From contig CAADVS010000094.1 of the NCBI GenBank assembly GCA_900752545.1, positions 1 to 43,847 on the forward strand: 43,847 nucleotides of DNA, written 5' to 3'. The stretch's first letter is position 1. The number at the start of each line of letters is the position of its first letter. The notes under the pieces were generated by a model that was not told the DNA's origin, searched no databases, and was given only the letters and a program-made list of their open reading frames with translations. A program made the translations under genes and the position numbers. Source of the stretch: an uncultured Collinsella sp. Its GTDB lineage: Bacteria; Actinomycetota; Coriobacteriia; Coriobacteriales; Coriobacteriaceae. Shown piece after piece: positions 15,161-23,367 of the stretch.

Positions 15161-16021
15161 TTAGTTCTCCCCCTTATCCTGCTTGCCCAGATACGCCTCG
15201 ATAACGGCATCGTTATTCTGGATTTCCTCTGCCGTGCCCTTGGCAATGACCTTACCAAAGTTGAGCACGCAGATGCCCTCGCAGATGTTCATAACGAGTG
15301 ACATATCATGCTCGATAAGCATGATGGCAATGCCAAAGGTGTCGCGGATCTTGACGATATTCTCCATGAGCTCTGCGGTCTCGGACGGATTCATGCCGGC
15401 GGCAGGCTCGTCGAGCAGCAGCAGCTTGGGATTGGTGGCAAGTGCACGGACGATCTCCAGGCGGCGCTGAGCGCCGTAAGGCAGCGAGCCGGCCTGCTCG
15501 TTTGCCAGATGCTCCATATCAAAGATGGACAGCAGCTCCATGGCGCGCTCGTGAGCAGCCTTCTCGTGCTTCCAGTACGTCGGCAGGCGCAGCACGCCCT
15601 CAAAACCGGAATAGCGCTCCTGATTGTGCAGACCGACCTTAACGTTATCCTCCACCGTCATGGTGTTGAACAGGCGGATGTTCTGGAAGGTACGGGCGAT
15701 GCCCATACGGTTGACCTGATAGACCGACTTGCCTGAAGTGTCCTCACCGTCGAGCAGGATGGTGCCGTGCGTGGGCTGGTACACCTTGGTGAGCAGGTTG
15801 AAGACCGTGGTCTTACCGGCGCCGTTGGGACCGATCAGACCGGCGATCTCGGTCTTGCCGATAGTCAGGCTAAAGTCGTCGACTGCCTTAAGGCCACCGA
15901 ACTCAATGCCCAGGTGGATGCACTCGAGTGCCGGGCGCTCGCCCAGGTCACGGTCGGGAACGATGGCGCCAGAAGGATACGGGACCATCTTGCCCTTGTT
16001 GAACTCAAATTTACTGGGCAT
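15161..16021 (-). CDS. livG: Branched-chain amino acid ABC transporter ATPase LivG
   Basis: Second ATPase of the liv importer, 286 residues. It has Walker A GPNGAGKTT, Q-loop FQNIRLF, a signature-region variant LPYGAQRRLEIVRALA, Walker B LLLLDEPAAGMNP and switch His in LIEHDMSLVM. LivG commonly has a relaxed signature (LPYGxQRRLE), so this is not a defect. The ATG at 16021 has AAGGAGGT eight bases upstream and overlaps the end of livM by 11 bases; an in-frame upstream codon at 16048 lies inside livM and is less likely. About 25 residues precede the ABC domain and look disordered. Confidence 0.96.
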   Translation of the reverse strand: MPSKFEFNKGKMVPYPSGAIVPDRDLGERPALECIHLGIEFGGLKAVDDFSLTIGKTEIAGLIGPNGAGKTTVFNLLTKVYQPTHGTILLDGEDTSGKSVYQVNRMGIARTFQNIRLFNTMTVEDNVKVGLHNQERYSGFEGVLRLPTYWKHEKAAHERAMELLSIFDMEHLANEQAGSLPYGAQRRLEIVRALATNPKLLLLDEPAAGMNPSETAELMENIVKIRDTFGIAIMLIEHDMSLVMNICEGICVLNFGKVIAKGTAEEIQNNDAVIEAYLGKQDKGEN

Positions 16022-17099
16022 CGGCTGCCACCTCCTTCTTGGAAGCAAAGCGGTCCTTGACGCGACCGAAGAACGCCTTGAGCTGCGGGTTGTTGGTAAA
16101 GATCATGACCAGGATCAACACGATGGCGTAGATGAGCATGCGGTAGTCCGAGAACTGACGGAGCAGCTCGGGAAGCACCGTGAGCAACGCCGCCGCGATG
16201 ACGGAACCGCGCATGTTGCCCAGGCCGCCCAGGACCACGAACACCAGAATGAGGATCGACGTGTTGAAGTCGAACTTGGTGGCGGAGAGCTGCGAGAAGT
16301 TACCGCCGAAGAGAGCTCCGGCAGCACCGGCGAGGGCAGCGGAAACCACGAAGGCGATCATGCGGTACTCCGTGACGGAGATGCCTACGGACTCGGCTGC
16401 AATCTTGTTATCGCGCACGGCCATAATGGCACGGCCGGTACGGCTGCGGACCAGGTTGAGCACGATCACGAGTGCGACCATGACCAGGATGGCACCGGCG
16501 AGGAAGGTCGAGTACGTCGACACGCCCGAGGCGCCCTGGGCGCCCTTGATGATGGCGGTGCCGTCCTCGAGCAGGTGCAGGTCGTCGATCGTAGAGTTGC
16601 CCGTGATGTTAAAAATCACGTGCAGGCCGCGGGAGTCGACGCCCACAATGAGGCAGGTGACGATCTCTTTGATGATCTCGCCAAAAGCCAGGGTCACGAT
16701 GGCCAGATAGTCGCCGCTCAGGCGCAGGACCGGGATACCAATCAAGAAGCCCAAGATGGCAGCGGCGATAGCGCCGACCACAATGCTGATGATCAGACGC
16801 ATCGGATCGGACGGAACGGCGCTCTCCAGCGCGACGGCGGTGACGATGCCCGTGTAGGCACCGACGCTCATAAAGCCCGCGTGGCCCAGCGACAAGTCGC
16901 CCGCGATGCCGACGACGAGGTTGAGGGAAATGGCCATGACGATATAGGCCGTGATGGGAACCAGCTGACCGGCGATCATGCGCGGAATCATGTGGTTAGA
17001 CTGCATAAAGAACACGATGGCGAAGGCCACGATGCACATGGCGTACGTGACAAAGTCGTGACGCGTCTGCTTGTCTTTAAGAAACTTCATAACGCTCAC
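16011..17099 (-). CDS. livM: Branched-chain amino acid ABC transporter permease LivM
   Basis: One of two membrane subunits forming the translocation channel, 362 residues with about nine to ten hydrophobic segments. Family features are MAISLNLVVGIAGDLSLGHAGFMSVGAYTGI and the EAA-like cytoplasmic loop RSRTGRAIMAVRDNKIAAESVGI, which contacts the ATPases. The GTG at 17099 abuts the livH stop and has AGAAGG upstream; an ATG three codons in (17090) is equally plausible. It overlaps livG by 11 bases. Confidence 0.95.
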   Translation of the reverse strand: MSVMKFLKDKQTRHDFVTYAMCIVAFAIVFFMQSNHMIPRMIAGQLVPITAYIVMAISLNLVVGIAGDLSLGHAGFMSVGAYTGIVTAVALESAVPSDPMRLIISIVVGAIAAAILGFLIGIPVLRLSGDYLAIVTLAFGEIIKEIVTCLIVGVDSRGLHVIFNITGNSTIDDLHLLEDGTAIIKGAQGASGVSTYSTFLAGAILVMVALVIVLNLVRSRTGRAIMAVRDNKIAAESVGISVTEYRMIAFVVSAALAGAAGALFGGNFSQLSATKFDFNTSILILVFVVLGGLGNMRGSVIAAALLTVLPELLRQFSDYRMLIYAIVLILVMIFTNNPQLKAFFGRVKDRFASKKEVAADAQ

Positions 17100-17981
17100 C
17101 TACACCTTCTCGGGGACGTACTTGCCCAAGAGGCCGGCAGGCTTGACGAGCAGGACGATGATCAAAACACCAAAGACGATGGAGTTGGCAAGACTCGTGG
17201 AAATGTAAGCCTGCGCCATCGCCTCGATGATGCCGATGAGAATGCCACCGACAAAGGCACCGGGGATGGAGCCGATGCCGCCGAAGACGGCGGCGTCGAA
17301 GGCCTTGATGCCAGGCATGGCACCCGTCGTGGGCTGCAGCACCGGCGAGTAGGAGCACAGGAGCACGCCGGCGATGGCGGCAAGCGCCGAGCCGATGGCA
17401 AACGTCATCGAGATGGTGCGGTTGACGTTGATGCCCATGAGCTGAGCGGCGGCCTTGTCCTCGGACACGGCGCGCATGGCCTTGCCCATCTTGGTCTTAC
17501 CTGTAAAGAACATCAGGCCGGCCATGATAACCAGGCAGGCGACGATGGTGACGAGCGAGACGGCGCTTACGTTGAACTTGGCCAAGAACTCCGGCACCTG
17601 GAAGGTGACGAGCGAAGTGAAGTTCTTGGGCGTGGCGCCCCACAGAAGCTGCGCGGCGTTCTGCAGGAAGTAAGACACGCCGATAGCCGTGATCAGAACG
17701 GCCAGCGGGCCTGCTTGGCGCAGCGGCTTATAGGCCAGACCCTCGATGAGAACGCCGAGAACCGTGCAGACCACACAAGAAAGAATTACAGATACCCAGC
17801 CCGGGAGGCCGAGATACGACGTGGCGCAGAACGAGACATAGGCACCGACCATGATGACGTCGCCGTGAGCGAAGTTCAGCATCTTGGCGATACCGTAGAC
17901 CATGGTGTAGCCCAACGCGATGATGGCGTAGACGCTGCCCATGGACAGGCCGTTGACCAGGTATTGGATAAAGACCGTCAT
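17100..17981 (-). CDS. livH: Branched-chain amino acid ABC transporter permease LivH
   Basis: The other membrane subunit of the importer, 293 residues as usual. It has QYLVNGLSMGSVYAIIALGYTMVYGIAKMLNFAHGDVIMVGAY, diagnostic of LivH, and the EAA-like loop KTKMGKAMRAVSEDKAAAQLMGINV. I chose the ATG at 17981 because a G-rich ribosome binding site lies nine bases upstream; the ATG three codons earlier touches that site directly. It is separated from livJ by 139 bases containing two hairpins. Confidence 0.95.
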   Translation of the reverse strand: MTVFIQYLVNGLSMGSVYAIIALGYTMVYGIAKMLNFAHGDVIMVGAYVSFCATSYLGLPGWVSVILSCVVCTVLGVLIEGLAYKPLRQAGPLAVLITAIGVSYFLQNAAQLLWGATPKNFTSLVTFQVPEFLAKFNVSAVSLVTIVACLVIMAGLMFFTGKTKMGKAMRAVSEDKAAAQLMGINVNRTISMTFAIGSALAAIAGVLLCSYSPVLQPTTGAMPGIKAFDAAVFGGIGSIPGAFVGGILIGIIEAMAQAYISTSLANSIVFGVLIIVLLVKPAGLLGKYVPEKV

Positions 17982-18027
17982 GTTCCACATCCCCCTTTCG
18001 AATAGGTTTCCAGTTGATGTATGAAAC

Positions 18028-18089
18028 AGGGACGTTACATCGTCCCTAGATACCAAGCAAGCAGGGAAGGCCAAAACCTCCCCTGCTTG
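18028..18089 (-). promoter_or_regulatory. Two hairpins between livJ and livH
   Basis: AGGGACG/CGTCCCT (18028-18047) and a larger stem CAAGCAGGG-AGG/CCT-CCCTGCTTG (18058-18089, one mismatch) lie in the 139-base livJ-livH gap. Neither has a U-tract strong enough for full termination. Such intercistronic stems often protect binding-protein mRNA and lower expression of the permease genes; that role is inferred. Confidence 0.55.
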
Positions 18090-18120
18090 GGATCAAAACC
18101 GCTCTATGTAAGGCGGCCAA

Positions 18121-19308
18121 TTAGGCCTGTACGTACTTGCCGTCGGTGATGACGTACGCCGTGGGCTCCTTCTGGACCTGGCCCTTATCGTTCCAGGTGA
18201 GCTTGCCGGTCAGACCGTCAACGGTAATCTTGAGCATAGCCTTGGACAGCTTCTCGGCGGCCTCGGTCGGGTCGGCGTCGACACCAAGACCGGCCTCCTT
18301 GAGGGCCTCGGCCACCGCGTGCACGCCGTCGTAGGCGTCGGCGGCAAACTGGTCGGGGGTATCGCCGTACTTATCCTTGTAAGCGTTGACGAAGTCGGCG
18401 TTCTTCTCGTCGTCGGCGGAGAACGGGGTCATGAGCAGCAGACCCTCAGCAAGAGAGGTATCGAAGCCCTCAACGCCCAGGATGCCGTCCATGCCGTCGC
18501 AGCCCATCATCTTGACGTCGTAGCCCATGTCCTTGGCGTTCTTGAGCAGGACGGACGCCGGCGTGTAGTAGATCGGCGCAAAGATCATGGTGGCGCCGGC
18601 CTGCTTGGCCTTGGTCAGCTGGTTCGTAAAGCTCGTGGCGGAGTCGTCCTTAAAGGTCTCCTCGTCAACAATCTCGAGCTTGGACTCAGCGGCCTGGGCC
18701 TTAAAGGAATCTGCGATGCCCGAAGAATAGGCGTCGCCGGAGTTATAGAACAGCACGAACTTCTCGTCCGCATACTTCTGCGCCAGGAACTTGGCAGCGT
18801 TGACACCCTGGTTGGGGTCGGTGAAGCAAACCTGGAAGACGCAATCCTTGCCGTCGGTGACGTCCTCGGAGGACGCGGACGGGGTGATCATGAACGTCTT
18901 GGGGTCGTTACCGCACTCGGCGGCAACGGCAACCGACGCACCCGTGGTGGTCGGGCCGACGAGGGCCTGCATGCCCCAGTCGAGCAGGGTGTTGAAGGCG
19001 TTGACGGCCTTCTCGCCGTCGGCCTGGTCATCCTCGGCCTTGCTGGCAAGCGGCAGCTCCTTGGTCGAGAAATCCTTGCAGCCAAGCTCGACACCCTGGG
19101 TAACGGACTTGCCGTAGGACGCGTTGGCGCCGGTCAGCGGGCCGATGGTGCCGATCTTAAACGAAGCGTCGCCCGAAGCGGAACCGCTATCGCCGCCGTT
19201 GGAGGAGCAGCCGGCTAGAATGGACATCGCCCCCAGACCTGCTGCGCTCGCGATAACGCTCCTGCGATTCATAACAGGGTTCAATGACTTACCGGTGAGG
19301 CTCGACAT
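18121..19308 (-). CDS. livJ: Branched-chain amino acid ABC transporter substrate-binding lipoprotein
   Basis: The 395-residue surface lipoprotein captures the amino acid for LivHMGF. An N-terminal MNRRSVIASAAGLGAMSI stretch leads to a lipobox LAGC followed by SSNGGDSGS, so the mature protein is anchored through Cys34; the twin arginine (NRRS) suggests possible Tat export. The mature part is a periplasmic-binding type I fold with IGTIGPLTGANASYGKS, LVGPTTTGASVAVA and a C-terminal TAYVITDGKYVQA. The ATG at 19308 has GGAGAG upstream. A damaged paralogue fragment lies just upstream at 19580-19690. Confidence 0.95.
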   Translation of the reverse strand: MSSLTGKSLNPVMNRRSVIASAAGLGAMSILAGCSSNGGDSGSASGDASFKIGTIGPLTGANASYGKSVTQGVELGCKDFSTKELPLASKAEDDQADGEKAVNAFNTLLDWGMQALVGPTTTGASVAVAAECGNDPKTFMITPSASSEDVTDGKDCVFQVCFTDPNQGVNAAKFLAQKYADEKFVLFYNSGDAYSSGIADSFKAQAAESKLEIVDEETFKDDSATSFTNQLTKAKQAGATMIFAPIYYTPASVLLKNAKDMGYDVKMMGCDGMDGILGVEGFDTSLAEGLLLMTPFSADDEKNADFVNAYKDKYGDTPDQFAADAYDGVHAVAEALKEAGLGVDADPTEAAEKLSKAMLKITVDGLTGKLTWNDKGQVQKEPTAYVITDGKYVQA

Positions 19309-19579
19309 GCGGCTCTCCTCTCAAATCTCGTCGGGTTTCGGTTACCCGACAGGCCATCCTTCGCCGTGTTCGGCGTTCGCAAAATACTAGACGCTTTAGT
19401 TAAGGAAAGTGGCGATTATTTCAACTTTTCTTTGGATTTGTTCATTTATCCATAATTCTGCGTATTTCTATTACTTTATGCAGTAATGCCACTTTATTGT
19501 GTGAAAGTAATGTTTCCGTTCTGTTACAGGCGTCCCTTCCCTGAATAAAACGGCCTCACCGGTCGCGCTTTATGCGCAC
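19309..19579 (-). promoter_or_regulatory. AT-rich regulatory region upstream of livJ
   Basis: This is the most AT-rich stretch in the window. Two inverted arms, AAAGTGGC (19406-19413) and GCCACTTT (19488-19495), extended by an ATTA on each side, flank 74 bases. On the minus strand a -10-like TAGTAT lies at 19389-19384, and the nearer arm falls at about -35, so the arms could be operator half-sites replacing a poor -35. The likely leader holds hairpins GTCGGGT/ACCCGAC (19330-19350) and CGCCG/CGGCG (19362-19375). No riboswitch is recognised. The regulator is unknown. Confidence 0.45.
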
Positions 19580-19690
19580 TTAGGCGGCGATGTACTTGCC
19601 GTCCTGGATCACATAGGCCGTAGCGGGCTTTTCGACCTGGCCCTCGTCGTTCCACGTCGACGAGCGCCTGCATGCCCCAGTCGCACAGGG
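19580..19690 (-). pseudogene. Decayed fragment of a second livJ
   Basis: Reading the minus strand, 19654-19580 encodes WNDEGQVEKPATAYVIQDGK followed by YIAA and a stop, clearly matching the LivJ C-terminus (WNDKGQVQKEPTAYVITDGK). Directly joined upstream, about 19687-19658 encodes DWGMQALV in another frame, matching the LivJ segment around residues 110-120. So an internal deletion of some 250 codons and a frameshift have fused two distant parts of a livJ paralogue. The rest of the gene is gone. This suggests that livJ was once tandemly duplicated here. Confidence 0.8.
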
Positions 19691-19891
19691 CAAACCTTAT
19701 GGCGCAAACGTTGACAGTTTGTTACGGAGTTCCGTTTGTAGCGAGCATGTTTCCAATGTTTCCGCAGCGTTTCGGGGGTGCCGTTTTGTGCGACTCCTGT
19801 TGCCTGGCGAGCACGCGCCCTCGGTTCACGCTAGAATGCACTCAACCTTTAAGCGGTTAATCCATCCATAAGATGCACGAAGGAGCTATCT
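19691..19891 (+). promoter_or_regulatory. Upstream region of hom
   Basis: No gene is seen in these 201 bases. A -10-like TAGAAT lies at 19832-19837, 54 bases before the hom ATG, without a clear -35. No riboswitch or leader peptide is recognised. Confidence 0.25.
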
Positions 19892-21235
19892 ATGAGCGAA
19901 CCCCTGCGCACCGTGAACGTCGGCCTCATCGGTCTGGGAACCGTCGGCGGCGGCGTGGCCCGTCTGATCAAGAGCCACCACGATGAGTACCTGGCAGCCT
20001 ACGGCATCGACCTTAAGCTGACCCGCGCCTGCGCGCTTGCTTGGGAGCAGGCCGAGGCGGCAGGCATTGAGCGCGAGGCCTTTACGAGTGACTGGCACGA
20101 CGTCGTCACCGACCCCGCCGTCGACATCGTCGTCGAACTCATCGGCGGCGAGCACCCCGCGACCGAAATCTTCACCACCGCCTTCGAGAACGGCAAGCAC
20201 GTCGTCTCTGCCAACAAGGCCCTGCTGGGCCGTCATGTCGAGACGCTCGCCGAGAAGGCGCGCGCGTGCGGCGTGCAGATTAAGTGCGAGGCCAGCTGCG
20301 GCGGTGGCATCCCCATTGTCAGCACGCTCGAGCACGACCTGGTGGGCAACAAGATCCTGACCATCGCTGGCATTCTCAACGGCACCACCAACTACATCCT
20401 GTCGCGCATGGACGCCGAGGGCGCCGATTACGCTGACGTGCTCGCCGACGCCCAGGCAAAGGGCTATGCCGAGGCCGACCCGTCCGCCGACGTCGACGGC
20501 TTCGACGCCGCCAGCAAAACGGCAATCCTCGCCTCCATCGGCTTTGGCACCCGCGTTACCACCGACGATGTGTACCAGCAGGGTATCCGTACCATCGGCG
20601 CCGAGGATATCGCCCAGGCCCGCGAGCTCGGCTACACCATTAAGCTGCTGGGCATCGCACGCAACACCGACGCCGGCGTCGACGTTCGCGTGCACCCCAC
20701 GCTGATCCCCGCCGATCACATGCTTGCCAAGGTCAACGGCGCCATGAACGCTGTCTACGTGGTAGGCGACGCCGTGGGCGAGACCATGTTCTACGGTGCC
20801 GGCGCAGGCTCCTTCCCCACCGCGAGCGCCGTCGTGGGCGATATCCTGTCGCTCTCCGAGCAAATCAGCCGCGGCGTGGCTCCGCTGCCCGAGATTGAGC
20901 CCTATGGCCACAACCTCGCCTTTAAGCCCATGGACGAGCTCCAGACCAAGTACTATGTGCGCCTGAAGGTCGCCGACCGCGTGGGCGCCCTGTCCGAGAC
21001 GGTCGACATCTTTGCCAAGCACAACATCTCGATCTCGCTCATCAACCAGGTCGAGGACGGCAAGTCGGGCGTCAGCGATGCCTGCTCGGTCATCTTCCTG
21101 ACGCACCGCGCGCTCGAGAAGGACGTCCAGGCTGCCGCCGCCGAGCTTGTCAGCGTCGACTGCGTGGCCGAGGTCGCCAACGTCCTGCGCATCGAGGACG
21201 TCGAGGCCTGGACAGAAGGCGTCATGGCCAACTAG
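19892..21235 (+). CDS. hom: Homoserine dehydrogenase
   Basis: The enzyme reduces aspartate semialdehyde to homoserine with NAD(P)H, the branch point to threonine and methionine. The 447-residue length suggests the form with a C-terminal ACT domain. It shows the nucleotide-binding start VGLIGLGTVGGGVARL, VSANKALL, the catalytic-region GILNGTTNYILSRM, AKGYAEADPSADVDGFDAASK, and the ACT domain (about 345-430) with KYYVRLKVADRVGALSETV. The ACT domain is the usual site of threonine feedback. AGGAG lies six bases before the ATG. It is a single gene, followed by a strong terminator; thrB and thrC are not in the window. Confidence 0.97.
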   Translation: MSEPLRTVNVGLIGLGTVGGGVARLIKSHHDEYLAAYGIDLKLTRACALAWEQAEAAGIEREAFTSDWHDVVTDPAVDIVVELIGGEHPATEIFTTAFENGKHVVSANKALLGRHVETLAEKARACGVQIKCEASCGGGIPIVSTLEHDLVGNKILTIAGILNGTTNYILSRMDAEGADYADVLADAQAKGYAEADPSADVDGFDAASKTAILASIGFGTRVTTDDVYQQGIRTIGAEDIAQARELGYTIKLLGIARNTDAGVDVRVHPTLIPADHMLAKVNGAMNAVYVVGDAVGETMFYGAGAGSFPTASAVVGDILSLSEQISRGVAPLPEIEPYGHNLAFKPMDELQTKYYVRLKVADRVGALSETVDIFAKHNISISLINQVEDGKSGVSDACSVIFLTHRALEKDVQAAAAELVSVDCVAEVANVLRIEDVEAWTEGVMAN

Positions 21236-21379
21236 TTCGCTCTTCGTTATACGGCATATATGTTTTCCTAGCGAGCGACATGTCCTCCCATGTCACGGGT
21301 GCCGTGCCCCCCGTCGACGGAGCCGCCCGCTCCTAAAGGTCGCAAGCCACAGCTTCAAACCTCAACCGAGCTCAACGCA

Positions 21380-21422
21380 AGAAGGCGCGCTGCCTGCATC
21401 AACCGCAGACAGCGCGCCTTCT
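21380..21422 (+). terminator. Terminator after hom
   Basis: A perfect 13-bp stem (AGAAGGCGCGCTG with its complement, 21380-21392 and 21410-21422) lies 144 bases after the hom stop. The tail is only moderately T-rich (CTCCTGTTAT). The stretch between stop and stem shows no gene. Confidence 0.65.
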
Positions 21423-21435
21423 CCTGTTATGAAAG

Positions 21436-21605
21436 GGAAACTATGTCCCAGTATTTCGGATCAGAACGGGGCACGGTTTCCCCCAGGACCTCCTTGCGGA
21501 AACTGCATCCCACTCTGAGCGCCCATTCCGGGACACAGCTTCCCAACGGCCCCCGTTTCGGAAACCACATCCCGTTCCGAGCCTTCAAAGCGGGACGCGG
21601 CTTCC
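21436..21605. repeat. Three tandem 62-bp hairpin repeats
   Basis: Units start exactly 62 bases apart at 21436, 21498 and 21560; the third is cut after about 46 bases. Each begins GGAAAC, has TCCC at bases 11-14, and ends its conserved part with a GGG...TTCC arm at bases 33-46, so each folds as a 14-pair hairpin with an 18-base loop. In units two and three the minus-strand RNA pairs completely using G-U wobbles, whereas the plus-strand RNA has mismatches; unit one is less clear. They lie just after the antiporter stop on the minus strand, so they would form its 3' untranslated region. Confidence 0.7.
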
Positions 21606-21620
21606 CCGAGAGAGTATCGA

Positions 21621-23183
21621 CTACTTGCCGTCGTCGTCCTCGGCTTCTTCTCTTGCATAGAGCTCCAGCATGCGGCGGCGGTATTCGCGCACGGCGAGCT
21701 TGGCGCGCTCCAGGCGACGGCGCTCGCGCGGGGTGAGCTTGCCGGGGTCGATCTCGTCGCCGTAAGTCTTATCGGCAAGCAGGTGCGCCGCGTCCACGAT
21801 GCGGGCATCGATGTGGCCGCTCGCCGCCTCGGCGGAAAGACGCTCGGCAATCGTATCGAGCGTAGGCAGGCCCTCGAATACGCGACCATGACCATGCGAA
21901 GTCAGCAGCTCATGCTCGCGCGCGAGCAAGCTCGCTAGGTCGTGGTGGGCGCGCAAGATGTCGAGCGCATCGGATGGATGCTCGGCAACCTCTGCCACGG
22001 CGGCGACCGGCGCGGCATCCACCACGCGGTAAAAGAGCTGCGCGAGCAATGGCATCAAGAACACCGTGATGGCACCGGCGGCAACCATGACCGACGCAAT
22101 ATCTTGCGACAGCGCGCCCGCGCTGACGGCAACGCTCGTAACGGCAACGATGATCGGCAGCGCCGTGGTGCAGTACAGGGCCACGGTAATGCGACCATAC
22201 GCCGACACATCGCGCGTCGCAGGACAAATGCTCATGGAAATAAGAATGGGCACGGCACGAATAATCAACAACGCCACGATAAAGCCCACGAGCAGACCCG
22301 GGCGCGACGCCACGGCCGTCAGATCGATCTTTGCGCCCGATACGGTAAAGAACACCGGAATCAAAAAACCGTAGGCCAGACCGTCGAGCTTGGTCTCGAG
22401 CGTATGGTTGCCCTCGGGGATGATGTAGCGCAAGACAAAGCCGGCGGCAAAAGAACCCAACACGATGTCGAGATCAAAGACAGCCGAGAATGCCACGAGC
22501 GTGACCAGGATGAGCACCGTCAGGCGTACGAAGGTCTGCGACGTGGTATCGGCGCGCTCCTCGACAAACGCAAAGAAGCGGCTGCCGACGCGCTTGGAGC
22601 GGCTCGGGACCACGGCCAGCAACACGCAGACCACCGCAAACAAGCCAAGGATTACAAGCGTTTGGATGCCGGTGCGGGCAGACAGCAGCACCGACATGGC
22701 GAGCACAGGGCCGAGCTCACCCCAGGTGCCATACGCGAGAATCGAGTCGCCCACGCGCGTGCCGGTGAGCGAGCGCTCACGCATGATGGGCACGAGCGTG
22801 CCGAGCGCCGTCGAAGTGAGGGCAAGCGTCACGGCGATACCGTCGAAATGACTGACCGAGAACCACGGAGTAAAGCGCACGGCAAGCCAGGCGATACCAA
22901 ACGTGACGGCCCACGTCGCCAAGCCGTAGCGCCCCTCGACGCCCGTGATGCTCTTGGGGTCGATCTCAAAGCCGGCAAGCAGGAACAAAAAGGCCAGGCC
23001 CAGCTCGGACACCAGCGAGACCTCGGCATCCACATGGATAAGGCCGAGCATATGCGGGCCCAGTACCGCACCGAACACGAGCAAAAAGACCGTCTCGGGA
23101 ACGGGTTTTCCGGGAATCGCCGAGGCGATGAAGGGGCTTGCAAAGGCCACGAGCGCGATGATGGCGAGCGAAACGAATGCCAT
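21621..23183 (-). CDS. CPA2-type monovalent cation:proton antiporter (Kef/NhaP-like)
   Basis: The 520-residue membrane protein has about 12 hydrophobic segments in residues 1-395. It includes GLAFLFLLAGFEIDP, SVSHFDGIAVTLALTSTALGTLVPIM and FDLDIVLGSFAAGFVLRYI, typical of CPA2 sodium or potassium/proton exchangers that control internal pH and ion content. The C-terminal 125 residues are cytoplasmic, charged and helical (LTPRERRRLERAKLAVREYRR near the end), with no recognisable TrkA/RCK nucleotide-binding domain, unlike KefB/KefC. Ion specificity is not evident. The ATG at 23183 has AAAGG upstream. It is a single gene, with the hairpin repeat array after its stop. Confidence 0.88.
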   Translation of the reverse strand: MAFVSLAIIALVAFASPFIASAIPGKPVPETVFLLVFGAVLGPHMLGLIHVDAEVSLVSELGLAFLFLLAGFEIDPKSITGVEGRYGLATWAVTFGIAWLAVRFTPWFSVSHFDGIAVTLALTSTALGTLVPIMRERSLTGTRVGDSILAYGTWGELGPVLAMSVLLSARTGIQTLVILGLFAVVCVLLAVVPSRSKRVGSRFFAFVEERADTTSQTFVRLTVLILVTLVAFSAVFDLDIVLGSFAAGFVLRYIIPEGNHTLETKLDGLAYGFLIPVFFTVSGAKIDLTAVASRPGLLVGFIVALLIIRAVPILISMSICPATRDVSAYGRITVALYCTTALPIIVAVTSVAVSAGALSQDIASVMVAAGAITVFLMPLLAQLFYRVVDAAPVAAVAEVAEHPSDALDILRAHHDLASLLAREHELLTSHGHGRVFEGLPTLDTIAERLSAEAASGHIDARIVDAAHLLADKTYGDEIDPGKLTPRERRRLERAKLAVREYRRRMLELYAREEAEDDDGK

Positions 23184-23367
23184 GTGATGCCTTTCTCTTG
23201 TTTGCGCTTCACTGTAGCACCCTCGCCGTCCTCAACGCGCCGCGAGCTGTCGTATCATAGTGAGGTTTACAAACATGTGGCTCAAGGCGACCGCAGGGCA
23301 GGCCCCGCAAACCGACCGCTGCCGCATACCGTACCGTACGCCCAACCGATCAGGAAGGCAGGAACCA

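Noticed and set aside
15729..18005. Plus-strand open frame of 758 codons across livGMH
   Set aside because: It is antisense to three clear transporter genes. The product is a His/Asp/Arg-rich repeat-like chain with no family character.
21436..21605. Three 62-bp repeats as a CRISPR array
   Set aside because: The repeats are degenerate along the whole unit with no unique spacers and no cas genes nearby.
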